Under the pieces are notes generated by a model. The model was not told the origin of the DNA. It did no database searches and worked only from the letters and a program-made list of their open reading frames with translations. A stretch of DNA of 64,000 nucleotides from Lentzea albidocapillata. Its GTDB lineage: Bacteria; Actinomycetota; Actinomycetes; Mycobacteriales; Pseudonocardiaceae. The translations under genes and the position numbers were made by a program. Of this stretch, positions 11,495 through 20,867 are shown piece by piece. The stretch lies in the NCBI RefSeq assembly GCF_000719115.1, contig NZ_JOEA01000010.1, forward strand, positions 124,001 to 188,000. Direction: 5' to 3'. The stretch's first letter is position 1, and each line of letters starts with the position of its first letter.

Positions 11495-13174
11495 TCAGCC
11501 CTTGGAGGCCGGGCCGAACTTCTCGTCGGTCAACGGGCTCGGGACGACACCCTTGATGTCCGACTTCAACACCAGAGCGGGCGGGGAGTGCGAGATCGGG
11601 ATCGCGGGCAGGTACTCGTCCATGATCTTCTTGTTGATCTCTTCGTACAGCTTCGTGCGGTTGGCCTCGTTCGGCTCGGAGTTCGCCTTGGCCAGGTCCG
11701 CCGCGAGGCTGGCGCCCCACGCGGACACACCCGTGTTGAAGCGGTTGTCGGTGCGGCCGAAGAACGTGCCGACCCAGTTGTGCGCCGTGCCGTTGTCGCC
11801 GGTCCAGCCCAGGAGGAACAGGTCCGGGGCGCCGTTGTCGACGTCGGTCAGGTAGCCACCGTTCCACGGCTTCGTGGTGACCTCGATCTTGATGCCCGCG
11901 GCCTGCAGGTCACCGGAGATCGCGCCGAACAGGTCCTTCGGGTTCGGCATGTACGGACGCGTGACCTCGGAGGGCCAGTAGAACTTCAGCGTCAGGTCGG
12001 AGGCACCGGCCTCGGCCAGCAGGGACTTCGCCTTGGCGGCGTCGTAGCCGACGGCCTTGAGGTCCTTGGCGTAGCCGTTGACGGTGTCCGGCATGAACTG
12101 CGTCGCGACCTTGGCGCCCTCGGGCAGCTGCGACTTGACCAGCTGCTCGCGGTTGATCGCGTACTGCAGCGCCTGGCGCACCTTGAGGTCCGCGAGCTTC
12201 GGGTTGTTCTTCTGGTTGATGCCCAGGTAGAACACGTTGAAGGCGGGACGGATCGCGACGTTGAAGCCGTCGGTCTTCAGACCGGCCCAGTCCGCCGCGT
12301 TCGGCAGGTCGTAGCCGTCGATGTCGCCGGCCTTGAGCGCCTGCTTGCGGGCGGTCTCGTCCGGGATGATCTTGAAGACGATCTTGTCCAGCTTGGCCTT
12401 CGTGCCGTGGTAGGCGTCGTTCTTCACGAGCTCCACGGTGTTGTTGGCCTTGTCGTACTTGCCGAACTTGAACGGGCCCGTGCCGGTCGGGTGCTCGTTC
12501 GCGTAGGCCGGGTAGGTGAACGCGTCACCGGCGGCCTGGACGTTGTCCGCGTCGTACTTCTTCAGCGCCTCGGGGCTGGAGATCGAGAACGACGTGAAGC
12601 CGAGGACCGACGGGAACTGCGAGGTGACCTCGTTCAGCTCGATGACCGCGGTCTTGGCGTCCTTGGCCGTGCAGGACTTGTACAGCGAGGGCTTGTCCGG
12701 CGTGCTGGCGAAGCCGCCGAAGTTGTCCAGCCAGTACTGGGAGACGGCGTCACTCGTGCCGGCGCCCTTCTGGTTGTACCAGCGGTTGAAGTTGAAGCAC
12801 ACGGCCTCGGCGTTGAAATCGGTGCCGTCGTGGAACTTCACACCCTCCTTGAGGGTGAACGTCCAGGTCTTGCCATCGGCACTCGGGTCGTACTTCGTGG
12901 CCAGCGCGGGCTCGACCTCGGCGGTGCCCGGCTTGAAGCCGACCAGACCCTCGAACATCTGGCGGGAGACCCGGAAGGTCTCACCGTCGGTCGCGTAGAA
13001 CGGGTCGAAGAGCTTCGGCGCGCCGGCAGCGCCGAAGGTCAGCGTGCCGCCTTCCTTGCCGCCGCCGCCAGAGTCGCGCTGGGATGTTGCGCAACCTGAG
13101 AGGGCGAGGGCACTGACGCTGAGGAAGCCGATCACGGCAACCCACCGGCGTCGAGCCGTTACTGAGTGGACCAT
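11495..13174 (-). CDS. peptide ABC transporter substrate-binding lipoprotein
   Basis: This is a 559-residue family 5 extracellular solute-binding protein (SBP_bac_5). The N terminus has basic residues, a hydrophobic stretch and the lipobox ALSGC with Cys28 as the lipidation site. The mature protein has the family features FEGLVGF, WTFTLKEGVKFHDGTDFNAEAV and TGPFKF. I chose ATG 13174 because AAGGGG precedes it by about eight bases and it gives a normal lipoprotein signal; a start at 13207 would add eleven residues. It captures peptides or similar ligands for the four genes downstream. Confidence 0.93.
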   Translation of the reverse strand: MVHSVTARRRWVAVIGFLSVSALALSGCATSQRDSGGGGKEGGTLTFGAAGAPKLFDPFYATDGETFRVSRQMFEGLVGFKPGTAEVEPALATKYDPSADGKTWTFTLKEGVKFHDGTDFNAEAVCFNFNRWYNQKGAGTSDAVSQYWLDNFGGFASTPDKPSLYKSCTAKDAKTAVIELNEVTSQFPSVLGFTSFSISSPEALKKYDADNVQAAGDAFTYPAYANEHPTGTGPFKFGKYDKANNTVELVKNDAYHGTKAKLDKIVFKIIPDETARKQALKAGDIDGYDLPNAADWAGLKTDGFNVAIRPAFNVFYLGINQKNNPKLADLKVRQALQYAINREQLVKSQLPEGAKVATQFMPDTVNGYAKDLKAVGYDAAKAKSLLAEAGASDLTLKFYWPSEVTRPYMPNPKDLFGAISGDLQAAGIKIEVTTKPWNGGYLTDVDNGAPDLFLLGWTGDNGTAHNWVGTFFGRTDNRFNTGVSAWGASLAADLAKANSEPNEANRTKLYEEINKKIMDEYLPAIPISHSPPALVLKSDIKGVVPSPLTDEKFGPASKG

Positions 13175-13391
13175 CAAACACCCCTTGCAGAAATCCGCAC
13201 GTCTCACGGTGTGGTCGCCGACGATAACCGTTGTACATACCCCCTCCGGGGCAACTCAGGTCACGATCCGGCCACTAGACCAGGCATTCTGATACGTCCG
13301 GCGCATGCCCGCTGACCCAACGTGAGCACTGCGGATGCGTCGAACGCTCTCCTAGGCTGTAGAAACAACAACGACACGCGGAGGAGGTTCC

Positions 13392-16300
13392 ATGAGCAGA
13401 CTGGTCGAGTTCCGCGTGCTCGGCCCCCTCCAGGTCCTCCTCGACTCCGAACCACTGCTGGTCCGAGCCGGCCGCCAGCGGGCGCTGCTCGTGTCGTTGT
13501 TGCTGCGCGCGGGCACGTCGGTGTCCGTGGACGAACTCGCCGCCAACGTGTGGGGTGAAGATCCACCCGCACGTGCGAGAGCGACACTTCAGACATATGT
13601 GATGCGTCTCAGACAGCTGCTCGGGCCGTCCGTGCCGATCAGGACCGTGCCCGACGGGTACCTGATCGACGTCGACGAGAAGACCATCGACCTGATGCGC
13701 TTCGAACCCCTGATCGACCAGGGCGAACAGGAGCGCGCCGCCGGGAACCTGCGGGCCGCGTCGGCCGCGTTCGCCGCCGCGCTGGGCCTGTGGCGAGGTC
13801 CGGCCCTGGTCGACGTGCCGTCGGAGGTCCTGCACCGCGACGAGGTGCCGCGGCTCAACGAACGCCGCCTGCACGTGCTGGAACGCCGGGTCGAGGTCGA
13901 TCTCGAACTGGGCCGCCACGGTGAGCTGGTCGCGGAGTTGTCCCGGCTGACCAGCGAACATCCGTTGCGCGAACGGTTCTGGGCGCAGTTGATGGTCGCG
14001 CTGTACCGGTCCGGCCGGCAGAGCGAGGCGCTGGCCGCCTACCAGCGCGTTTCGCGGTTGCTGGGCGACGAGCTGGGCATCGATCCCGGCGACGAGCTGC
14101 GGCGCGTGCACGGCCAGGTGCTGTCCGGGTCGATCGGCACGGTGGCGGCCTCGGCCGGTGCGCCGGTGGTCGCCGCGAAGCCGGAACGGGTCGTGCCGTC
14201 GCAGCTACCTGCGGACATCCCCGACTTCGTCGGCCGCGACGAGGCCGTGTCGCTGATCGTGGCCCTGCTGCGGACCGCGCAGGGCGTGCCGGTCGTGACG
14301 CTGGCGGGCCCGCCGGGCGTGGGCAAGACGGCGTTGGCCGTGCACGCGGCGCATCGGATGCGCGCGGACTTCGCGGACGGTCAGCTGTACGTCAACCTGC
14401 GCGGATACGCCCCCGGACCGCCGTTGAGCGCGGTGGACGTGCTGCCCCGGTTCCTGCGCGCTTTGGGGACCGAACCCGATCAGGTGCCGTTGGACCAGGA
14501 CGAGCAGGAGGCGATGTTCCGGTCCACGCTGACCGGTCAGCGGGTCCTGTTGCTGCTGGACAACGCGTCTTCCGCCGAGCAGATCCGTCCTCTGCTGCCC
14601 GGCTCGCCGGGGTGCGCGGTGCTGGTGACCTCGCGCGACACGTTGCGCGGCCTGGCCGTGTCGCACGCGGCGTCGAACGTGCGGCTCGACGTGCTCGACT
14701 GGCACGAGACGAAGTCACTCCTCGCAGGCATTTTGGGTGCGGACGAGGTGGCATCCCAAGAGGACGCCGCGTTGGAGCTGGCGGCCCTCTGCGCGCATCT
14801 GCCATTGGCTTTGCGTATCGCAGCCGCGAACCTCGTGTCGCGCCCGGAGCTGTCCATTGCGGACTACGTGGAGGAGTTGCGGGCGGGCAACCGGCTCGCG
14901 GCGCTGGCCGTCGAGGGCGACGAACGGGTCGCGGTGCACGCGGCGTTCGACCTCTCCTACACGGCGTTGAAGCCCGAGCTCGCGCAGATGTTCCGGGTGC
15001 TGTCGCTGGTCCCCGGCACGGACTTCACGCCCGAGATGGCCGCCGCGCTGAGCGGGCTGACCACTCAGGACGCTCGCCGGCGGCTGGACCGCCTGGCCAC
15101 CGCGAACCTGATCTCGAACCACGCGCCGTCGCGCTACCAGTTCCACGACCTGCTGCGCGACTACGCGGCCGAGCGCCTGGCGTTCGAGGAGGGCCGTGCC
15201 GACGCGCGGCTCGCGTTGCGGCGGCTGCTGGACTGGGCGGTGCGCTCGGTCGACAACGCCACCTCGGCGATGAAGTCGACGCTGTTCCGCTTCCCCCGCC
15301 CGGCCCCGCTCGACGGCGTGGTGCCGCGGACGTTCAGCACGTCCACCGAGGCCCTGACCTGGCTGGACGTCGAACGCGCCAACCTGGTCGCGCTGGTGGC
15401 GCACTCCGTCGAACGCGATCCCGAGAACTCGCCGTGGCAGCTGGCCGACGCCCTGCGTGGCTACTTCTACACGCAGTCGTTGACGGCGGAGTGGCGCGAG
15501 ACCGCGAAGGCCGGCCTGCTGGGTGCTCGCGCGCCCCGGGACGAGCTCGGCCAGCTCGCGATGCTGTCCTCCCTGGGCACGCTGTACTGGGTGACCGGGC
15601 AGCACCGCAACGCGCTCGGCTACTACCAGCAGGCCATCGTGCTGCAGGAACAGATCGACCTCCCCCAGGCCGAAGCCGCCGTCCTGTCCAACGCGGGCAG
15701 CGTCCACATCGACCTCGGCGAACTCGAACACGCCGCCGACCACCTCGAACGCGCCCTGGTGATCGCCCGCCGGGTGGGCGCGCCCCAGCTGCTCGCGAAC
15801 GCGCTGTTCAACCTCGGCGGCGTCTACATGCAGCTCGGCCAGCTCGACCGCGCCGCGTCGACGTTCGAAGAAGCGCTGGAGGACGGCAAGCGCCTCGACT
15901 CGTGGATCCTGCAAGCGAACTCGATGCGCGCGCTCGGCGAGGTGCAGGCCTGGCGCGGCAAGCCGGACCTCGGCGAGGACTACTTCGTGCGCGCCCGTGA
16001 GCTCTACGAACGTGCGGCCGCCCGGAACTTCGGGCACACCATGCACGAGGGCATGGCCATCACGCTGATCATGCGCGGCCGTTACGAGGAAGCCGCTCTC
16101 GAAGCGTCCGCCGCCATGCAGATCGCGCAGGACCTGGAGAACGTCAAGAGCGTCTGCGACGCACAGAACCTGCTCGGCCGCGCGCTGGAAGGCGGCGGCC
16201 GCTACGAGGACGCTCTGGAGCAGTTCTCGTCAGCGCTGGCCATCGGCCTGGAGACCGGTTACTCGTGGGGCATCTGCTCGGCCCGCCGCGGCCTGGCCTC

Positions 16301-16670
16301 CTCCTACCGCGCGGTCGGCCGTTACGAGGAGGCCATGTCGACGGCCACCGCGGCGCTGGTCGAGGCGGGCAAGTCGCAGTTCCGCCTGGCCGAGATGGAG
16401 GCGTTGCTCGTGCTGGGCCGCACCCACCTCGACACTCTGGACGCCGCCGAAGCCCTGGAATGCGCCCTGCGGGCCGTCTCGGTCGGCTCGGACTCCGGTC
16501 ACCGCTGGGTGTTCGGCCGCGCGCTGCAACTGGCCGGCGACGCTTCCTCCGCGTTGGGTGACGCCGCCGGTGCCCGGTCGTACTGGTCCACGTCGCTGGA
16601 GGTCCTCAGCGCGATCGGAACCCCCGAGGCTTCCGTCGTCCAGGCTCAACTGCTTGACGTGACAACGTAG
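13392..16670 (+). CDS. SARP-type regulator with NB-ARC and TPR domains (AfsR-like)
   Basis: This is a 1092-residue transcriptional activator. Residues 1-95 form an OmpR-like winged helix (VEFRVLGPLQVLLDSEPLLV), and about 100-250 form the bacterial transcriptional activation domain (BTAD). A STAND/NB-ARC ATPase follows, with P-loop AGPPGVGKTALAV near residue 305 and LLLLDNASS as Walker B. From about 720 to the end there are tandem TPR units (for example QAEAAVLSNAGSVHIDLGEL). GAGGAGG lies just before the ATG. Such proteins often control secondary metabolism, but no biosynthetic cluster flanks it here. It could instead act on the divergent peptide-transporter operon, a guess from position only. 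Confidence 0.95.
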   Translation: MSRLVEFRVLGPLQVLLDSEPLLVRAGRQRALLVSLLLRAGTSVSVDELAANVWGEDPPARARATLQTYVMRLRQLLGPSVPIRTVPDGYLIDVDEKTIDLMRFEPLIDQGEQERAAGNLRAASAAFAAALGLWRGPALVDVPSEVLHRDEVPRLNERRLHVLERRVEVDLELGRHGELVAELSRLTSEHPLRERFWAQLMVALYRSGRQSEALAAYQRVSRLLGDELGIDPGDELRRVHGQVLSGSIGTVAASAGAPVVAAKPERVVPSQLPADIPDFVGRDEAVSLIVALLRTAQGVPVVTLAGPPGVGKTALAVHAAHRMRADFADGQLYVNLRGYAPGPPLSAVDVLPRFLRALGTEPDQVPLDQDEQEAMFRSTLTGQRVLLLLDNASSAEQIRPLLPGSPGCAVLVTSRDTLRGLAVSHAASNVRLDVLDWHETKSLLAGILGADEVASQEDAALELAALCAHLPLALRIAAANLVSRPELSIADYVEELRAGNRLAALAVEGDERVAVHAAFDLSYTALKPELAQMFRVLSLVPGTDFTPEMAAALSGLTTQDARRRLDRLATANLISNHAPSRYQFHDLLRDYAAERLAFEEGRADARLALRRLLDWAVRSVDNATSAMKSTLFRFPRPAPLDGVVPRTFSTSTEALTWLDVERANLVALVAHSVERDPENSPWQLADALRGYFYTQSLTAEWRETAKAGLLGARAPRDELGQLAMLSSLGTLYWVTGQHRNALGYYQQAIVLQEQIDLPQAEAAVLSNAGSVHIDLGELEHAADHLERALVIARRVGAPQLLANALFNLGGVYMQLGQLDRAASTFEEALEDGKRLDSWILQANSMRALGEVQAWRGKPDLGEDYFVRARELYERAAARNFGHTMHEGMAITLIMRGRYEEAALEASAAMQIAQDLENVKSVCDAQNLLGRALEGGGRYEDALEQFSSALAIGLETGYSWGICSARRGLASSYRAVGRYEEAMSTATAALVEAGKSQFRLAEMEALLVLGRTHLDTLDAAEALECALRAVSVGSDSGHRWVFGRALQLAGDASSALGDAAGARSYWSTSLEVLSAIGTPEASVVQAQLLDVTT

Positions 16671-17122
16671 TCAGCTCTGGTTTTGGTCTCGTCGACCGCG
16701 AACCAGCCTCTTTCGTACTGCTGCCAACGGATGAAGTGTGCTCGTTGGTGCTCGCCGTCGCGTTGGACCGCGCGTTCCAGCCTCGCTGGTTCGTCCTCGT
16801 GGTCCACGAAGATCGCGAGGCTCAGGCGGGTGTTCGCTTTCCTGGCCGAGGAGAAGCCTTCCAGGATGATGGTCCTTTGTGGAGTGATGACGACCTCGTC
16901 GCCTTCTCCGATGCACGGAAACCCTTGGGACCAGTCGGTTTTCCGGTAGCGACCCTCGCGGTTCTGTGCCACTTCATCGAGTGCTCGTTGCAGCCGTGGC
17001 CACCACTGCGTCGTGGGGTCGTCCCACGTGGCGAAGTGGTCGGTGCTGATGAGCTGGGCGCCGAGCTCGTGCGCCAGGTCCCTCGCGAACGTCGACTTGC
17101 CCGCACCCGACGGACCGTCCAC
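16646..17122 (-). CDS. P-loop nucleoside/uridine kinase-like protein
   Basis: The 158-residue product has Walker A DGPSGAGKSTFARDLAHEL at the very N terminus, ISTDHFATWDDPTTQWWPRL, a base-stacking region typical of actinobacterial uridine-kinase-like proteins, and IILEGFSSARK. The GTG at 17122 is the only standard start in frame. However, the frame stays open upstream and encodes LGGTRLVAV, which looks like the missing first beta strand. The true start may be a rare codon (for example CTG) or there may be a sequencing slip. The gene lies 41 bases after recR and overlaps the SARP gene tail to tail by 25 bases. Confidence 0.75.
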   Translation of the reverse strand: MDGPSGAGKSTFARDLAHELGAQLISTDHFATWDDPTTQWWPRLQRALDEVAQNREGRYRKTDWSQGFPCIGEGDEVVITPQRTIILEGFSSARKANTRLSLAIFVDHEDEPARLERAVQRDGEHQRAHFIRWQQYERGWFAVDETKTRADYVVTSSS

Positions 17123-17163
17123 CGCGACCAGGCGGGTGCCGCCCAGCCGCGGTGGAGTTCCCG

Positions 17164-17772
17164 CTACATGCTCCGGCGACCAGATAGCGCACGTCCCAGC
17201 GTCAGCTCGTCCGCGAACTCCAGGTCGCCGCCCATCGGCAGCCCGCTGGCGAGCCGCGTGACGGACAGACCTGGGAAGTCCCTGAGCATCCGGACGAGAT
17301 AGGTGGCCGTGGCCTCGCCCTCGGTGTTCGGGTCCGTGGCGATGATGACCTCGGAGATGTCGACACCGTCGACGGCCGTGCCGATGCGGTTGAGCAGCTG
17401 CCTGATCCGCAGCTGGTCCGGGCCGACGCCGCTCAGCGGATCAAGCGCGCCACCCAGGACGTGGTACCGGCCCCTGAACTCCCTGGTGCGCTCGATCGCC
17501 TGGACGTCCTTGGGCTCCTCGACCACGCAGACCAGACTCAGGTCACGCTTGGGATCGCGGCAGATGCGGCACCTGGTCTCCGCACTCACGTTGCCGCAGA
17601 CATCGCAGAAGACGACGCCTTCCTTCACCTTCTGCAGTGCCTGCTGGAGCCGCTCGATGTCAGCGGGTTCCGTTGCCAGCAGGTGGAAGGCGATGCGCTG
17701 GGCGCTCTTCGGACCAACGCCCGGGAGCCTGCCCAGTTCGTCGATCAGGTCCTGTACCGGGCCTTCGTACAT
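17164..17772 (-). CDS. recR: recombination mediator RecR
   Basis: This is a 202-residue RecR, which acts with RecO/RecF in loading RecA on gapped DNA. It has the N-terminal HhH ([20 protein letters not shown]), a four-cysteine zinc motif ([16 protein letters not shown]) and a Toprim domain with [18 protein letters not shown] and [15 protein letters not shown]. Length and all motifs are normal. It follows YbaB by four bases, the usual pairing in bacteria. Confidence 0.97.
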   Translation of the reverse strand: MYEGPVQDLIDELGRLPGVGPKSAQRIAFHLLATEPADIERLQQALQKVKEGVVFCDVCGNVSAETRCRICRDPKRDLSLVCVVEEPKDVQAIERTREFRGRYHVLGGALDPLSGVGPDQLRIRQLLNRIGTAVDGVDISEVIIATDPNTEGEATATYLVRMLRDFPGLSVTRLASGLPMGGDLEFADELTLGRALSGRRSM

Positions 17773-17776
17773 GTGA

Positions 17777-18100
17777 TTAGCCGAGCAATCCGCCGAGGCC
17801 GCCCTGGGCGAGCGGGCCGAGCTTCTGCTCCACCAGCTCCTGCGCCTTGGCGTTGGCGTCCTTGATCGCGGCGATCACCAGGTCCTGGAGGGTGTCGACG
17901 TCCTCCGGGTCCACGATCTTCGGGTCGATGGCGAGGTTGATGAGCTCGCCGCCGCCGGTGACCGTCGCGGTGACCAGGCCGTTGCCCGCGTTGCCGGTGA
18001 CCTGCGTTTCGGCCAGCTGCTGCTGGGCGTCCGCCATCTGCTGCTGCATGTTCTGGGCCTGCTGGAGAAGGGCCTGCATGTCGAACTGACCGGGTTGCAC
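17777..18100 (-). CDS. YbaB/EbfC-family nucleoid-associated protein
   Basis: This is a 107-residue DNA-binding protein. It has an N-terminal glutamine-rich helix ([20 protein letters not shown]), the YbaB core [20 protein letters not shown] and a glycine-rich tail. I chose GTG 18100, which gives the standard family N terminus ([12 protein letters not shown]); upstream in-frame codons run into a repeat region and do not look coding. It is immediately followed by recR. Family members bind DNA as dimers and influence nucleoid organisation. Confidence 0.93.
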   Translation of the reverse strand: MQPGQFDMQALLQQAQNMQQQMADAQQQLAETQVTGNAGNGLVTATVTGGGELINLAIDPKIVDPEDVDTLQDLVIAAIKDANAKAQELVEQKLGPLAQGGLGGLLG

Positions 18101-18296
18101 CGCTGGTCCTCTCGGATGGGGTTGTTCTGGTCCAGCGTACGGGGGGTGGCGCGTTGGGTTGCGTAGGCCGTCCCCCATTCCTGGGGCTCCGCCCCAGACC
18201 CCGCCAATCTGATCCAAAGCCGGGGTCCACGCCGTACGCGGGTTGATGGCACGCCTGTTGCGTTGGGCGGAGGCGCGTTGCGTAGATGGTTGCGTT

Positions 18297-18440
18297 GGTG
18301 GGGTGGCTTCGTCACGAGTCGAGCCAAGAGCGGGCCACATGGGTGAAGGGGTGTCAACTCGACGAAAAGCGTGTCGAGTTGACACCCCTTCACCCATGCA
18401 GCAAGAGCTATGGCACGACTCGTGACGAAGCCACCCCACC
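18297..18440. repeat. 144-bp double palindrome, possible MITE-like element or terminator
   Basis: Outer arms of 25 bases (18297-18321 and 18416-18440) are exact reverse complements, beginning GGTGGGGTGGCTTCG. Inner arms of 26 bases (18338-18363 and 18373-18398), beginning CATGGGTGAAGG, are also exact, around a nine-base loop. The segments between arms (16 and 17 bases) are not complementary; both contain CAAGAGC in direct orientation. It sits in the 538-bp dnaX-YbaB gap. The rest of that gap (18101-18296 and 18441-18638) shows no gene; the short frames there have no recognisable product. It could be a dispersed repeat or a structured terminator after dnaX. Confidence 0.85.
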
Positions 18441-18638
18441 CAGACCGCACGGTAAGGACTGCTCGCCTACGGCATCGCGGATGGGATGTGTGCCCATGAG
18501 CGCGCACTTGGACTGCTCGTCTTCGACTTCGCGGGAGTGTCAGACCCCGTCGCTATGTTGGGTCGCGGGGGGTCCAAGTTCGGAGGGACCCCTGCGTGAG
18601 CATGCGTTGGAGCGTTCGCCTGCCTTGCTGCGCTGCGG

Positions 18639-20702
18639 CTAGGCCCTTTTCAGGGGGCGGGCGCCCAGTTCGTCTGCCAGGAGTTGGAGCATGACCGACT
18701 CCGGGTCCTTGGCCTGGACCTCGTTCACCGCGCCTGGATCTACCGGGCGGGCGGCCTCGGCCAGCATTGCTTCTTCGTCGTCCGGTTCCGGCGGGAGCGG
18801 GTCATCCGGCTCCGGGGGCTCCGGCGGGGGTGGGACGTCGTCGACCGGTGGGCGCGGGGCCGCCTGTTGTGGTTGTGGCTGGGGGCTTGCCTGTTGGTTT
18901 TGTGCCTGGCTTGGGCGGGTGGGGGCCGGGCGGGCCGCCTTTGCCTGGGTTGCCTGCTGCGGGGTGGCGCCTGGGGTGCCGTGGGTGCAGCGGACCTGCC
19001 AGGTGCCGCCCAGTACCGAGGCCAGGGCCGTGGCGATGGCCTCGGTGTTGCGGGATTCGGCCAGGCGGCGGGCCAGCGGGGCTGAGGTGTGGGTGATCGT
19101 GACTACGTTGCCGTCCACCTCGCTGACCACGGCGTTGGTCAGCATCGCCTCGGTGCTTCGGCTGGTCGCGCGGACCGCGGCGAGCAGGTCGGACCAGATT
19201 CGGCGGACCGCTGTCGCGTCCATGGCGCCGGAAGCAGCGGCGGTAGGGGCGGGAGCGGTGGCAGCAGGGGCGGGAGCGGCGGCTGCGGGCTGCGCGGGTG
19301 CGGCGGATGCGACTGGTGCGGCTGCCGGGGGTGGGGTCGCGGGCTGCGCGGGAACCGGAGTGGGCGCTGCCACCGGCGCCGGAGTGGCGGCAGGGACGGG
19401 CTTGGTCGCGGCCGGGGCCGGGGCCGGGGCTGCGCGCTGGGGTTCTGGTTGCGCTGGGGGCTGGTCCGCCGGCTGCTGGGACCTGCGGGTGAAGACCGGG
19501 GTGCCTGCGGCAGCGGCGGGCTCGCCCGAGGCCGCGATGGCGGCTGGTGGGCGGCGTTCCAGCTGTTCGAGGCGTTGGAGCAGGGCTGCTTCCGACTGGC
19601 TCACCGACGGCAGGAGCATTCGGGAGACCAGGAGTTCCAGCAGCAGGCGGGGGGCGGTGGCTCCCCGCATGTCGACTAGGCCCTGGTGGACGATCTCGGC
19701 GTAGCGGGTGAGGGCTGCCGGGCCGATTCGTTCTGCCTGGGCCGACATGGTGGCCACTTCTTCGTCCGGGGCGCTGACCAGGTTGCGCTCCGCGGCGTCC
19801 GGGACCGCGCAGAGCAGGACCAGGTCGCGGAGGCGGTCCAGCAGGTCGGAGGCGAAGCGGCGGGGGTCGTGGCCGGCGTCCACCAGGCGGTCGATGGTGC
19901 CGTAGACCGCGGCGCCGTCGCCTGCGGAGAGGCCGTCGACCACGTCGTTGATCAGGGCCGAGTCGGTGACGCCCAGGAGCGAGAGGGCTCGCTCGTACTT
20001 CACGCCGTCCGGGCCCGCGCCGGAGAGGAGCTGGTCCATGACGGACTGGGTGTCGCGGGCCGAGCCGCCGCCCGCGCGGATCACCAGCGGGAAGACGGAC
20101 GGTTCCACCGCCACGCCCTCGGCGGCGCAGTTGCGTTCCAGCAGGGAGCGCATGACGCCGGGCGGGATCAGGCGGAACGGGTAGTGGTGCGTGCGCGAGC
20201 GGATGGTCGGGAGGACCTTGTCCGGCTCGGTCGTGGCGAAGATGAAGATCAGGTGGTCCGGCGGCTCTTCCACGATCTTCAGCAGGGCGTTGAAGCCCTG
20301 CGTGGTGACCATGTGCGCCTCGTCGATGATGAAGACGCGGTACTTGGACTCGGCCGGTGCGTAGAAGGCCTTGTCACGCAGGTCGCGGGCGTCTTCGACA
20401 CCGCCGTGCGAGGCCGCGTCGAGTTCGACGACGTCGACGCTGCCGGTGCCGTTCGGGGCGAGGCCGATGCAGCTGTTGCACTCGCCGCACGGATCGGGCG
20501 TCGGGCCCTGCACGCAGTTGAGCGAGCGGGCCAGGATTCGGGCTGAGGACGTCTTGCCGCAGCCGCGTGGGCCCGAGAACAGGTAGGCGTGGTTCACCCG
20601 GCCTGCCGACAGGGCGACGCGCAGCGGGTCGGTCACGTGCTCCTGGCCAACGACCTCGGAGAACGTGGCCGGACGGTACTTGCGATACAGAGCGAGCGCC
20701 AC
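18639..20702 (-). CDS. dnaX: DNA polymerase III subunits gamma and tau
   Basis: This is the clamp-loader ATPase subunit, 687 residues. The AAA+ domain has Walker A GPRGCGKT (44-51), four zinc-binding cysteines (63, 72, 75, 78), Walker B IIDEAHM and the SRC motif GGGSARDTQS. A long Pro/Ala-rich linker follows, then a C-terminal tau-like domain (MDATAVRRIWSDLLAAVRAT) and an acidic proline-rich tail. I chose GTG 20702, which gives VALALYRKYRPATF as in homologues. The longer frame would run into the SRP RNA gene. It lies 30 bases downstream of the SRP RNA, the arrangement known from mycobacteria. Confidence 0.96.
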   Translation of the reverse strand: MALALYRKYRPATFSEVVGQEHVTDPLRVALSAGRVNHAYLFSGPRGCGKTSSARILARSLNCVQGPTPDPCGECNSCIGLAPNGTGSVDVVELDAASHGGVEDARDLRDKAFYAPAESKYRVFIIDEAHMVTTQGFNALLKIVEEPPDHLIFIFATTEPDKVLPTIRSRTHHYPFRLIPPGVMRSLLERNCAAEGVAVEPSVFPLVIRAGGGSARDTQSVMDQLLSGAGPDGVKYERALSLLGVTDSALINDVVDGLSAGDGAAVYGTIDRLVDAGHDPRRFASDLLDRLRDLVLLCAVPDAAERNLVSAPDEEVATMSAQAERIGPAALTRYAEIVHQGLVDMRGATAPRLLLELLVSRMLLPSVSQSEAALLQRLEQLERRPPAAIAASGEPAAAAGTPVFTRRSQQPADQPPAQPEPQRAAPAPAPAATKPVPAATPAPVAAPTPVPAQPATPPPAAAPVASAAPAQPAAAAPAPAATAPAPTAAASGAMDATAVRRIWSDLLAAVRATSRSTEAMLTNAVVSEVDGNVVTITHTSAPLARRLAESRNTEAIATALASVLGGTWQVRCTHGTPGATPQQATQAKAARPAPTRPSQAQNQQASPQPQPQQAAPRPPVDDVPPPPEPPEPDDPLPPEPDDEEAMLAEAARPVDPGAVNEVQAKDPESVMLQLLADELGARPLKRA

Positions 20703-20732
20703 GCCGCAGACAGTACCGGTGGACCCCGACAC

Positions 20733-20829
20733 AAAAAGGGGACCCCGTGCACCCACCAGAGCCCGCTTATCCTTGCTGCCTTCCGGCCCTGGGGAGGTTC
20801 GCGAGATGTGTGCCGCACGAGGTCCGATG
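20733..20829 (-). ncRNA. ffs: signal recognition particle RNA (4.5S, small type)
   Basis: The minus strand contains the highly conserved SRP helix 8 core CAGGGCCGGAAGGCAGCAAG (20790-20771), with the asymmetric loop and the GGAA tetraloop that bind Ffh. The ends pair: GGACC-U-CGUGC at the 5' end with GCACG-G-GGUCC at the 3' end. A GGGGTCCCC-TTTTT sequence closes the 3' end. The ends given are accurate only to several bases. Its position before dnaX matches mycobacteria. Confidence 0.93.
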
Positions 20830-20831
20830 CA

Positions 20832-20867
20832 AGTGTAGCGAACCCCTTAGATCGAACGTGTGTTCGA
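20832..20867 (-). promoter_or_regulatory. SRP RNA promoter overlapped by a perfect LexA box
   Basis: A -10-like hexamer TACACT (20837-20832, minus strand) lies just before the SRP RNA 5' end. The position of its -35 element, about 17 bases further up, falls inside TCGAACGTGTGTTCGA (20852-20867). That is a perfect match to the actinobacterial SOS box TCGAAC-N4-GTTCGA. The box also overlaps the last codons of the DinB-like gene. LexA repression of SRP RNA/dnaX is inference. Confidence 0.6.

Noticed and set aside
11309..13099. Large plus-strand frame opposite the substrate-binding protein
   Set aside because: It is antisense to a well-supported lipoprotein gene and has no domain.
13392..16670. 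SARP regulator as a sign of a biosynthetic gene cluster
   Set aside because: No polyketide, peptide-synthetase, terpene or recognised RiPP genes flank it within the window.
18243..18642. Short frames on both strands through the double palindrome (products containing GEGVSTR, VDTPSP)
   Set aside because: They are translations of the repeat arms and mirror each other across the palindrome, so I read them as artefacts of the repeat.
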